From contig PJAB01001729.1 in NCBI GenBank assembly GCA_002887195.1, positions 1 to 12,594 on the forward strand: a stretch of 12,594 bases of DNA. Direction: 5' to 3'. The stretch's first letter is position 1. Each line of letters begins with the position of its first letter. The notes beneath the pieces are model-generated. The model was not told where the DNA came from. It ran no database searches and saw nothing but the letters and a program-made list of their open reading frames with translations. Below are positions 6,103 to 12,594 of this stretch, piece after piece. This stretch comes from Chrysochromulina parva (taxonomy: Eukaryota > Haptophyta > Prymnesiales > Chrysochromulinaceae). Both the position numbers and the translations under genes were made by a program.

Positions 6103-8433
6103 AAGCCATCAACTGGTGGGCAACGCTAGGGACGACGACATGCTCGAGCACGGGCAGCTTGGAGCTCGGAGGCGTCGAGAAGAGATGCCGGGCGAGGAGG
6201 ATGTCGACGATGGGGTGCACTTGCACGGGATCTGAGGAATGTGCGAGGACGGACGAGCGAATGCGCGCGGCTGTGTGTTCAGTTACGTTTGAGGTCCGTC
6301 TCGGAGACGGGACTGCCACGGGCCAAGGCCGAGACCGGCGGCGCCACCCGACCCAGGCCCCGCCACGCACACACGTGTGCGTCGTTGTGCACACACAGCC
6401 GCGACGCGCGCGCGCGAGCGCGGTTCGTACGAGTTTGTAACGAGTTTGTTGTAAGCGCAACGGCGCGACGGCGCGGGACGCCGTGCGTCGGGGCCGGCCC
6501 GGCAGCTCCCCGCGCGCGCACCGCCCCCTGCGGCCCGGGCTTAAGCCCGGGCGGGGCCGGAGCGGAGCCCCGCGCGCACCGCCGGGGCCGCGCCGCGGTA
6601 ACCGGCCGGCCCCCGCCGGGCCGGGGGGCCGGCCGGCGGCGCGACTTTCGTTTGGAATTAATAGATTCGACTTGCCGGAAAGGCTCGAACTGTGACTCGA
6701 AGTCGAACTGCCGTGGTAACGCTCTATACGCTGTGTGTACCTCTTCGCCAGACGGGCGTGTCGTGTGGGCCCGCGATCTAGTATATGACTATGTACTGTG
6801 TGTGTGGTGAGCAGCTCTCGCACACTCGCACTCACCGCTTGTTGCTGTCGGGGAGCTCACCCGGGAGCCCGCACTCCTCCGGTACACCTTCCCCATCGGC
6901 CGTGCACGCGCTTGCAGCCGCGATTTCGCCGACGAGGCGAATCACGAGCTCTGGGTCGCGCCGGGCTTGTTCCAAGAGGCTGGCTACGAGCAGCGGGTCC
7001 TGAGGCAGCACGCCTCGCTCGAACTGCTCGCGGAGCCATAGGACGGCCTCCGACGAGATGGGCAGCGCGTCAAGCATCACAGGCGGCGGCGCCTTTCCTT
7101 GAGCGCGCTGCCAAGTCTCGCGCAGGAAGGCGAGCAGTGGGTCGCCCAAGAGCAGCGTGCGCTGCAACCTGTTCAGGTCAGACTCCGCAATCCTCCTCAT
7201 CAGCTGAAGGTCGTCGAGGGCCTTGGCCGTGGGCTGGAACGCCCCTAGGAGCAGGCGCTCGAGGCGAGAGGGTGAGCGAGAGCGCACGCGCTCCTCGACG
7301 ACGTCAAGGTCGTGTCGCACCACTGTACGCAGTGCTTCGACGTCCTCCAGTCCCCGGTTGACGACGTCTGCCACCGAGCGATCGGTGGCTTCTTGCAAGC
7401 CCCGACCGAGGGCAAGCGTGGTCTCGAGTCCTTGCCGATGCGAGAGCAGCACGAGCTCCTGCACGCCCCGCTTGGCCGAGGTTGTGGGCGAGAGGCCGGG
7501 CGTGGTCGATGGTTCGAGTGCGAGCAGACGCTCGTAGGCGTAGATGGCGCCTTCGATGTCGCGCGCCACCTCGAAGGCCTCTGCGAGGCACTCCCACGCC
7601 TCCAGGCGCACGTCCGCACCCTCTCCGGCGAGCCCGCCTACTACTGCGCCAGACGCTCTTCTGGACGTCTCATCGGGCCCTTCGCCACTCTCGACGTCCG
7701 CAAGCGCCGTCCCAAGCGCCGGAAGCGACGCGAGCGCTGCCGAGGATGGGTGCGGCGACAGCGCGTCGCCTTCGGCGACGCCCTCGGCGAGCTGTACGGC
7801 ATACAGCGCATCTTCGAGCGACCGGCGTGAGGCACGTACCTGCCCCTGCCTCGCGAGCGTGAGCTGCACGCGTGCCCGTTTCGTCATGAGCCTCGCAAAC
7901 CACAGCACCTGGGCCGTCGTCGCCAGCCTGGCGGCTGCGCGTATTCGGCCGTCGCCCGACGACGCGCCCGGCGGCTCAGCAATCTGGCTGCCAGCGAACT
8001 TGCTTGCCGCGCTGACCGGGCTCCGACGCGCGCGCCACCGCAGCCCGAGGCCCGTCGCGATGGCGAGCGAGAAGGCGCGGTTGTATGCGAGGACTGCCTC
8101 TGGCTCACGACTGACCGCAACCAACTCGTCGCCCCGCCGTGCGGCCGAGAACGCATCGGGCAGGCGCTGATCGACGCTGTAGCCCAACCGGCGCAGCGTT
8201 GCGGCGCATGCGGCCGCTCCGGTGACGCCCTCCTCGATTTCACCAGAGGGTAGTCGAACGGCGACGCCTCGATCACACCGGGCGATGCATCCGCACCCGA
8301 CAATCGACGGCCCATCGCGCGGTGCGAGGAAAACCAGCGCCGCGAGCGTCGTCGGCCCGCCTTGCATGCACTCGGTGCAGACGCGGAGTGGTGCCGCGCA
8401 CGAACTGGCCACGAAGAAGTAGAGTCCCACCAT
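6086..8433 (-). CDS. Thioredoxin-fold [2Fe-2S]-like plus TPR-like protein, two exons
   Basis: Exon 1 starts at ATG 8433. Residues 1-16 are hydrophobic (MVGLYFFVASSCAAP), suggesting a signal peptide or anchor and perhaps organelle import. Residues 17-90 match the pattern of thioredoxin-like [2Fe-2S] ferredoxins: VCTEC (C19, C22), a helix, then VGCGCIARCDRG (C47, C49, C53), a V-x-LPSG strand and a GVT turn. A helical region follows, with TPR-like pairs at about 111-128, 204-222 and 275-307 (the last with AWECLAEAF...AIYAYERLLALEP), and a charged helical C-terminal half. Unspliced, the frame stops at 6832. A phase-1 donor at 6861/6860 (CCGG|GTGAGC) joins in frame to an acceptor at 6232 (TTCCTCAG) and a protein-like exon, 6231-6086 (DPVQVHPIVDILLARH...), giving about 572 residues. 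Exon 1 is firm; exon 2 is inferred. It probably serves as a redox or scaffold protein; no specific function is assigned. Confidence 0.72.
6533..6552. repeat. Perfect 20-bp palindrome
   Basis: GCCCGGGCTTAAGCCCGGGC is its own reverse complement over all 20 bases, centred on TTAA. It sits in a tract of near-pure G and C inside the predicted intron. Nearby, a CCCCGCGCGC...ACCGCC block occurs on both sides (about 6507-6524 and 6567-6585), as if the flanks were duplicated. Confidence 0.95.
6602..6636. repeat. GC-only inverted repeat, 13-bp arms
   Basis: The arm CCGGCCGGCCCCC (6602-6614) pairs perfectly with GGGGGCCGGCCGG (6624-6636) across a 9-base loop. All bases in both arms are G or C. It could fold into a very stable hairpin in either strand. 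It lies in the same intron block as the 20-bp palindrome. Confidence 0.9.
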
Positions 8434-8593
8434 GACGCGAATTTGCTTCGTCAGGAGACTTCGTCAACCCACGATGTCCCCGACGACACGAGTCTGGCTC
8501 GAGAATCCGAAGCTGCAGAGGTCTGGTTGACGGCGTCTTGGAGAATTTCGTTCCAAGACGCATCGTGCAGCGACGCCCACGCACGCTCTCGCG
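8434..8593. promoter_or_regulatory. Short divergent intergenic region
   Basis: Only 160 bases separate the start codons of the Trx/TPR gene (minus) and the cupin/JmjC gene (plus). Any promoters are packed here and may be shared. CTTCGTCA occurs twice, near 8446 and 8458. No named motif is visible. Confidence 0.4.
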
Positions 8594-9529
8594 ATGCTAA
8601 ACTTTCATGCTGGTCATCCCTGGATGCAAAAGGGTGCCGCCCCTAATTTGTTAGCGGTGAAACTCGCGGAGCTCGCGGAAACGGTCGACGCCGTGCGGCT
8701 CACGCAGTGCTCGCAAGTAAAGGCGTTTTGTGGCGACAATCATGCTGACAGCTTCTTCTCCACAGGCAACGATGGCCTCGCGTGGATCTGCTGGAGCGAG
8801 GCATGTGCCGAGCTCGCGAGCCAAGCATGGGGCGAACGGAACGCATCCCTCGCAACGGCGCTCGCGCGAAGCCAGGGCCCGATCGCTGCGCGCGTTGCGT
8901 CCCGCGCTGGCACCTCCGGCGAGCAGTACATAACCGGTGGTGGCGCGGTGACCGCCGCTGCAGACAAGCTAGCACAATGCCTATCGATATTGGACGAAGT
9001 GACCCGCCGGCCCTTTTGCGACGCCGACGTGTACCTGACGCCCAAAGCAGTTGGCGGGAGTGCTTCCCTCGGCTGGCACGTCGATGACGTGGACGTGCTA
9101 CTCCTCATGTTGCGGGGCAGCAAGAGGTTTCGGGTGGCTGGACGCACGTTTGGTAGCCGAGTCGCCATCGACACGAAGCTAGAGGCCGGCGACGCGCTAT
9201 ACATTCCCGCGCTCACGTTTCATTCGGGCGGCGAGACTGCCCGCCGCGGAGATGCATGGGGCTGGGGCGCAAGTCTATTCCAGCAACCGAGCGGCGGCAG
9301 CACAATGCTCAGCGTCGCGCTGCCATGGGCGGACGCCACAGCGCAGGTCGATGCGCAGGCAGCCGCCGCGGAGTGGCGGCAGGCCATCGAAGACCTCCAT
9401 GTCGAGCTGCCAGCCAGTTGCAACACGTGGAGCTTTGCAGCGTCGGATGAGGGGCGTGCACGAATCGCGAGGCTCTTGACAGAAGACGCGGCAGCTCGAT
9501 TTCTATGGCGAAGCGCAGATTCTGTCTAA
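8594..9529 (+). CDS. Cupin/JmjC-type Fe(II), 2-oxoglutarate-dependent oxygenase-like protein
   Basis: The product is 311 residues from ATG 8594; the frame is open back to a TGA at 8528 but without another ATG. The core at residues 143-216 has the double-stranded beta-helix pattern of the cupin_4/JmjC ribosomal oxygenase group: DADVYLTP, LGWHVDDVDVLLLMLRGSKRF, then LEAGDALYIPALTFHSG. H162 and D164 form the HxD pair and H210 the distal histidine of an iron-binding triad. K177 in GSKRF is near where this fold often binds 2-oxoglutarate. Family members hydroxylate ribosomal or other proteins in the nucleolus, mitochondrion or bacteria. The N-terminal 140 residues and the C-terminal 60 are helical and not recognised. 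No targeting signal is clear. The substrate cannot be told from sequence. It is divergent from the Trx/TPR gene. Confidence 0.82.
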   Translation: MLNFHAGHPWMQKGAAPNLLAVKLAELAETVDAVRLTQCSQVKAFCGDNHADSFFSTGNDGLAWICWSEACAELASQAWGERNASLATALARSQGPIAARVASRAGTSGEQYITGGGAVTAAADKLAQCLSILDEVTRRPFCDADVYLTPKAVGGSASLGWHVDDVDVLLLMLRGSKRFRVAGRTFGSRVAIDTKLEAGDALYIPALTFHSGGETARRGDAWGWGASLFQQPSGGSTMLSVALPWADATAQVDAQAAAAEWRQAIEDLHVELPASCNTWSFAASDEGRARIARLLTEDAAARFLWRSADSV

Positions 9530-9576
9530 AAGTCCAACTGTGTACTCACTCCTGTGGTTGACAGATCCTCAGGTGA

Positions 9577-9582
9577 AATAAA
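9577..9582 (+). other. Possible polyadenylation signal
   Basis: AATAAA is followed by an A-run, 48 bases downstream of the cupin gene's stop codon. The position is right for a metazoan-style signal, but algae often lack a strict AATAAA, so chance is possible. Confidence 0.25.
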
Positions 9583-9964
9583 AAAGCCAGAGGGGCGGGG
9601 GTCCTCTTCGTTCGTTTCGATAACATCTATAGTCGAGCGAACTCTGACTATCTCGATTCTCGTCTATCTGTCACAAAATCGGCCGCCGTTGCGGCGCGCG
9701 TGACCCGGAGACCGCAGACGCGGAGCGACGCCCGACGTGTTGTGCCACCGCGCAAAAGTTCCGGCGCACGCGGCGCAGAGGCGGAGCGGGCGGACGACGG
9801 ACCGAACCGGGCGGCGCACAGGCAGACGCCCCCGTCCGTTTTCGAGGCCCGGGCGCAGCCATCAGCCACCCACGCGAGTGCAAGTCGCACGCCGCAGCGC
9901 GGCCCCGAGGTCCACGCGACGCCGAAGCCCTGGCAGAGGGCGCTGGAACGGTCGCGCATACGGC

Positions 9965-9996
9965 GAGGAGCATGGGAGGGGAGGAGCATGGGAGGG
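9965..9996 (+). repeat. 16-bp direct repeat, two full copies
   Basis: GAGGAGCATGGGAGGG occurs at 9965-9980 and 9981-9996, and a third copy begins and decays (GAGGAGGG). It is a purine-rich minisatellite in non-coding DNA. Confidence 0.9.
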
Positions 9997-10103
9997 GAGG
10001 AGGGTGTCAACCCTCGATGTCATCCCTCGCTGTCAGCCCGGCAGCGAGGCGGGCTGCTCCTCGCCTCCCAGGTCCGGGGCTCGTCGGGCAACGAGACCGA
10101 GCT

Positions 10104-12371
10104 CTAGACGTCCGCCGAGGCGGCGTCGGCAAAGAGCTCGGGCTTCCACTTGATCAGGTCGCGCTGCAGCGACGCCATGTCGGCCGAGAGAAGTTCCTGG
10201 CAACTCTCGCACACGATCTCGACGCCGGCAAAGGTGACCTCTTTTGGCAGGCATCGCTCGCAGTAGGTGGTGGGGCACGTTCGGCACGCCCAGAGGGTGC
10301 ACCCCGCCTCGCCCGGCGGATCGGGCCTCCGCGGCCGGCCGTGCACGTCCGTCTGCGACGGCCCCGAGCCGCACTGCACACACCGGTGGCGCGGGCACTC
10401 CCAGATACCCTCTGGGACGGTCTTGAGGTTGGCGCACGCTGGGTGGTAGCTCTTGGTGCACCCCGAGTAATCGCAGAGCAGCACATCGCCGCCGTCCTTG
10501 CACTTGAGGCAGAAGGACTCTTCCTCTCCTGGCACAAGGCCCTCGCCGCGCGCCTCGCGCTGCTTGAGGTACCACACGTATGCGACATACAGGTGCTGCG
10601 GCGTCAGCTTGATTTTGGCCTTCGACTTCTTGCCGTTGCCGCCTGCGGCGCTCTCCCCCTTTTTGGTGCTCTCGTCGCCTTTACCTGCACTGTTGCCGCC
10701 ACTTTTGCTGCTGCCGCCCTTGACTTTGCTGAGGCTGCTCTCACCCTTGTTAGCCTCGGCGCCGCCCTCCCCCTCCGCGCTAGCGCCGCGCCCGCCCTCC
10801 CGGCTCATCTGCCGCGCCACGGGCTTTGCCTTGGCCCCGCCGCCGCCGCCTGGGGCGAGCGCGCCGGGGCGCGGCATCGTGACGATCGTCGCAGGGGACA
10901 CTGGCCCAGATTCGCCGTTGGGCGCGACGCTTATTAGCGGCGGCGCCGCGTGTGGCGCGGCGGAGAGGACGACGCCACGCGTTGCCATCCACCCGAGCAG
11001 TTTGAGCTTGAGTACATTGTGCGACGCGGCGTTGCCCGCCTTGGGCTGCTTGGCGCCGAGCCACGCGCAGAGCATCGGCTGCGCCACTCCCGCGAGGCTC
11101 GCGACAGTGTGTAGCGAGAGGCCGCCAGCTTGCATCTCGCTCCGGACTGCATGGCGCACACGCTCATCGCGAATCTCGCGCAGGGGCAACCCGCTCGCCT
11201 CGTCGACCCAGCCGGAACTCTCGTCCTCCTCCTCGTCGCTCTCGGCCTCCGCCTCGCCCTCGTCCGCCTCGGCCTCGTACGGCGTGAGCCCGTTGCTTGA
11301 GGCAGGCCCCGCATGTGTCGCGAGCATCGCGACGGCGTCGTCGAGCAGCTCGTTGCCGCCGCGTGTGTCGTGCAGCATTGAGTCACCATCCGAGGGGAGC
11401 GGGCGGCGCAATATGCCGCCGGCGCTGCCCCCCAGTGCATGCAGTTGGCTTCGCCCTTCAGCAGCGTCCAGATCATCTCGGCTACCCGAAGACGACAAGG
11501 ACGCATCCCGAGGGCCATCCCGAGCGCCCTCTTGCAGTGCCATGCTCGGAGCGGCCACGTCACACGACTCGCAGCGCAGCCCGACGCCGATCCCGGCCGT
11601 CGCCCCGATCGGCTCGTTCGTGACAAGCTGCTGCCCGTAGTCGCGCCACGCCGAGTGGAGCGCCACGCGTGAAGCATGCGACTCCTCAATGTCCGCAAGC
11701 ATCAAGATGCCGCCCTCGACAGGCTCGGACACACTCGGCGCCACACCGAACCCGCCGCCGGGCGCGCCGCCGAAGCTGCTGCTCCGCGGGGTGTTGCGCC
11801 TCGAGAACGGATTGAAGTCGGCCGTCATGCTGCTGCTAGCTGCGCCTGCCAGTCTGCCTGGCCAGTCTGCCAGGCCGGGCAGGCTCTCGATGGTCGGGAT
11901 GTGCGTGGTGGCGCCCACGCTGACGGGCATGAGCGCAGGCGACTCAAAAAAGATGCTCGAGGCGCCGAGGTCGAGCGATGGGGGCTCCGATGAAAAGGAG
12001 GCGCGGCAGCGCTGCGACGACGGGCCCGCCAAGAACTTGTTGGGATACGCGGGCGAGAGCGAATGATTCGCCGCCGCCGGCTTTTCGGCAGCCACAGCCG
12101 ATGGCAGCGGCAGCGGCAGCGTCTCGGAAAGCGGCAGTGGGTCGAGCGGCGCAGCGGCCGCGCCCACAGTGGGCGTCCTAGGAAGGGCGGCCATCACGTC
12201 TTCTATGGTTCGTAGCATTGTGGGCGCCGAAGCGCCGCTCGCCGTGGCTGCCGGGACGTTGGGCGCCGCGGAATGTGCTGGTCCTGACTCGAACGCACTC
12301 GGCTCCGAGGTCATGTGCACCGCGCCGCCCCCCTCATCGTGGACTCTCGGCCGCTTCGGCGCGGGCTCCAT
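10104..12371 (-). CDS. Nuclear PHD/C5HCH zinc-finger protein with helix-turn-helix-like segment
   Basis: The first ATG in frame is at 12371-12369 (MEPAPKRPRVHDE); the stretch before it to 12389 has only a GTG. The product is 755 residues in one uninterrupted frame. Residues 4-10 (PKRPR) look like a nuclear signal. Residues 20-360 are low-complexity Ser/Ala/Pro-rich. An acidic tract (about 365-385) precedes a helical segment at about 394-443, where GGLSLHTVASLAGVAQPMLC leads into AWLGAKQ, resembling a lambda-repressor-like helix-turn-helix. After a Lys/Gly-rich linker comes a PHD finger (C621, C624, C633, C638, H643, C646, C659, H662) followed directly by a second Cys-rich unit (C664, C667, C691, C696, C699, C704, C707, C721, C724), with the WECPxHxCxxCG junction and TCPTTYC of NSD-type PHD-C5HCH pairs. 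Such pairs read histone tails. No SET domain is present, so it is a likely chromatin reader rather than a methyltransferase. Confidence 0.85.
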   Translation of the reverse strand: MEPAPKRPRVHDEGGGAVHMTSEPSAFESGPAHSAAPNVPAATASGASAPTMLRTIEDVMAALPRTPTVGAAAAPLDPLPLSETLPLPLPSAVAAEKPAAANHSLSPAYPNKFLAGPSSQRCRASFSSEPPSLDLGASSIFFESPALMPVSVGATTHIPTIESLPGLADWPGRLAGAASSSMTADFNPFSRRNTPRSSSFGGAPGGGFGVAPSVSEPVEGGILMLADIEESHASRVALHSAWRDYGQQLVTNEPIGATAGIGVGLRCESCDVAAPSMALQEGARDGPRDASLSSSGSRDDLDAAEGRSQLHALGGSAGGILRRPLPSDGDSMLHDTRGGNELLDDAVAMLATHAGPASSNGLTPYEAEADEGEAEAESDEEEDESSGWVDEASGLPLREIRDERVRHAVRSEMQAGGLSLHTVASLAGVAQPMLCAWLGAKQPKAGNAASHNVLKLKLLGWMATRGVVLSAAPHAAPPLISVAPNGESGPVSPATIVTMPRPGALAPGGGGGAKAKPVARQMSREGGRGASAEGEGGAEANKGESSLSKVKGGSSKSGGNSAGKGDESTKKGESAAGGNGKKSKAKIKLTPQHLYVAYVWYLKQREARGEGLVPGEEESFCLKCKDGGDVLLCDYSGCTKSYHPACANLKTVPEGIWECPRHRCVQCGSGPSQTDVHGRPRRPDPPGEAGCTLWACRTCPTTYCERCLPKEVTFAGVEIVCESCQELLSADMASLQRDLIKWKPELFADAASADV

Positions 12372-12498
12372 CGGGAAGACCGCCAGCACCGTCCAAGAAA
12401 ACAGTGTGTAGACGACGAGGACGCACAGAGCCTTTGTGTTTCAAGTTTCAGGTTGGAACGAACGGGGCATAACACGGCGAAGGGTCTTTTGCGCATCG
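12372..12498. promoter_or_regulatory. Upstream region of the PHD gene
   Basis: These 127 bases lie between the PHD gene start and the hairpin array. The sequence is moderately AT-rich near 12435-12460, with no motif I can name. The hairpin array itself lies within 200 bases of the start codon and so could overlap the promoter. Confidence 0.3.
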
Positions 12499-12594
12499 TC
12501 GATGACGGTGTGTGAAGTACACCGTCATCGACGCGATTTGTCGATGACGGTGTTCTTCACACACCGTCATCGACACGATTTCTCGATGACGGTC
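12499..12594. repeat. 42-bp-period tandem array of hairpins (cut by right edge)
   Basis: Each unit is a 33-base inverted repeat plus a 9-base spacer. In both complete units the arms are TCGATGACGGTGT and ACACCGTCATCGA, perfectly complementary over 13 bp around a 7-base loop. Unit 1 is at 12499-12531 with loop GTGAAGT, and unit 2 at 12541-12573 with loop TCTTCAC. A third starts at 12583 and leaves the window. The spacers are CGCGATTTG and CACGATTTC. The central part of unit 2 is the reverse complement of that of unit 1 with one mismatch. No coding potential is seen. Confidence 0.93.

Larger units (their letters stand above)
6232..6860 (-). other. Predicted 629-base intron of the Trx/TPR gene
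   Basis: The donor is GTGAGC at 6860 downward, and the acceptor is TTCCTCAG ending at 6232, both phase 1. Other phase-1 or near donors exist (GTGTAC at 6887, and a strong GTGAGT at 6836 that is out of phase with this acceptor), and a second acceptor in phase lies upstream near ACACACAG. The exact edges are therefore uncertain. The interior holds CA/TG-rich tracts, a CG-alternating run near 6408-6421 and an extremely GC-rich palindrome block (about 6480-6650). No convincing exon is seen inside. Confidence 0.5.
9530..10103. other. Non-coding spacer between convergent genes
   Basis: These 574 bases hold the 3' ends of the cupin gene and the PHD gene. An AT-rich patch with an AATAAA word at 9577-9582, 48 bases after the cupin stop, could be a polyadenylation signal. 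Further right the DNA turns GC-rich and low-complexity, with a 16-bp direct repeat at 9965-9996. Open frames in both directions are Arg/Pro/Ser-rich and most start at non-ATG codons, so I call no gene here. Confidence 0.55.

Noticed and set aside
6602..6636. Rho-independent terminator
   Set aside because: The hairpin is strong but lacks a following T-run, and the surrounding genes are eukaryotic and spliced.
6241..6810. 189-codon plus-strand frame across the GC-rich palindrome block
   Set aside because: An Arg/Pro/Ala-rich translation of near-pure GC DNA; palindromic sequence keeps several frames open by chance.
9648..10010. 120-codon minus-strand frame in the spacer after the cupin gene
   Set aside because: It begins at TTG, is Arg/Ala/Ser-rich and has no domain or conserved-looking pattern.
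10498..11640. 380-codon plus-strand frame antisense to the PHD gene
   Set aside because: Ser/Pro/Leu low-complexity product produced by the repetitive Ala/Gly/Ser coding on the opposite strand; no domain.
12499..12594. CRISPR array
   Set aside because: The repeated part is a perfect palindrome, the 9-base spacers are nearly identical to each other, and the setting is eukaryotic.

Overview
The window looks like nuclear DNA of a GC-rich, gene-dense eukaryotic microalga or similar protist. A haptophyte-type genome is my best guess, but nothing here fixes the lineage. Three things point to a eukaryote: chromatin and nuclear protein families (PHD/C5HCH fingers, an FHA domain, a JmjC/cupin oxygenase fold); coding regions that only continue if GT-AG introns are removed; and genes on both strands in divergent and convergent pairs with no operon layout or Shine-Dalgarno sites. 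Third codon positions are strongly G/C. Long open frames antisense to real genes are therefore common and have been left out.

Layout from left to right: (1) a minus-strand FHA-domain gene, cut by the left edge and split by an intron; (2) a plus-strand membrane protein with an N-terminal SH3-like module; (3) a plus-strand multi-exon zinc-finger gene whose splicing I can only model; (4) about 0.63 kb of non-coding DNA with a 10-bp tandem repeat; (5) a minus-strand polytopic membrane protein made of three YrhK-like units; (6) a plus-strand, intronless, bacterial-style aldehyde dehydrogenase close to PatD (4-aminobutanal dehydrogenase); (7) a minus-strand protein joining a thioredoxin-fold [2Fe-2S]-like domain to TPR-like helices, whose probable last exon overlaps the end of the dehydrogenase gene tail to tail; (8) a plus-strand JmjC/cupin-type Fe(II) oxygenase, divergent from (7); (9) about 0.57 kb of non-coding DNA; (10) a minus-strand nuclear protein with a helix-turn-helix-like segment and a C-terminal PHD plus C5HCH pair like that of NSD proteins; (11) at the right edge, a 42-bp-period array of near-perfect hairpins that runs out of the window.

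The genes do not form an obvious pathway. Two are likely nuclear or chromatin factors (FHA, PHD), one is a protein oxygenase candidate, one is a metabolic enzyme, two are membrane proteins, and one is a putative organellar or secretory-route TPR protein. I see no clear new multi-gene system. The most unusual items are the terminal hairpin array, the Trx-ferredoxin/TPR fusion with its long palindrome-filled intron and convergent coding overlap, and the zinc-finger gene with an internal duplication.
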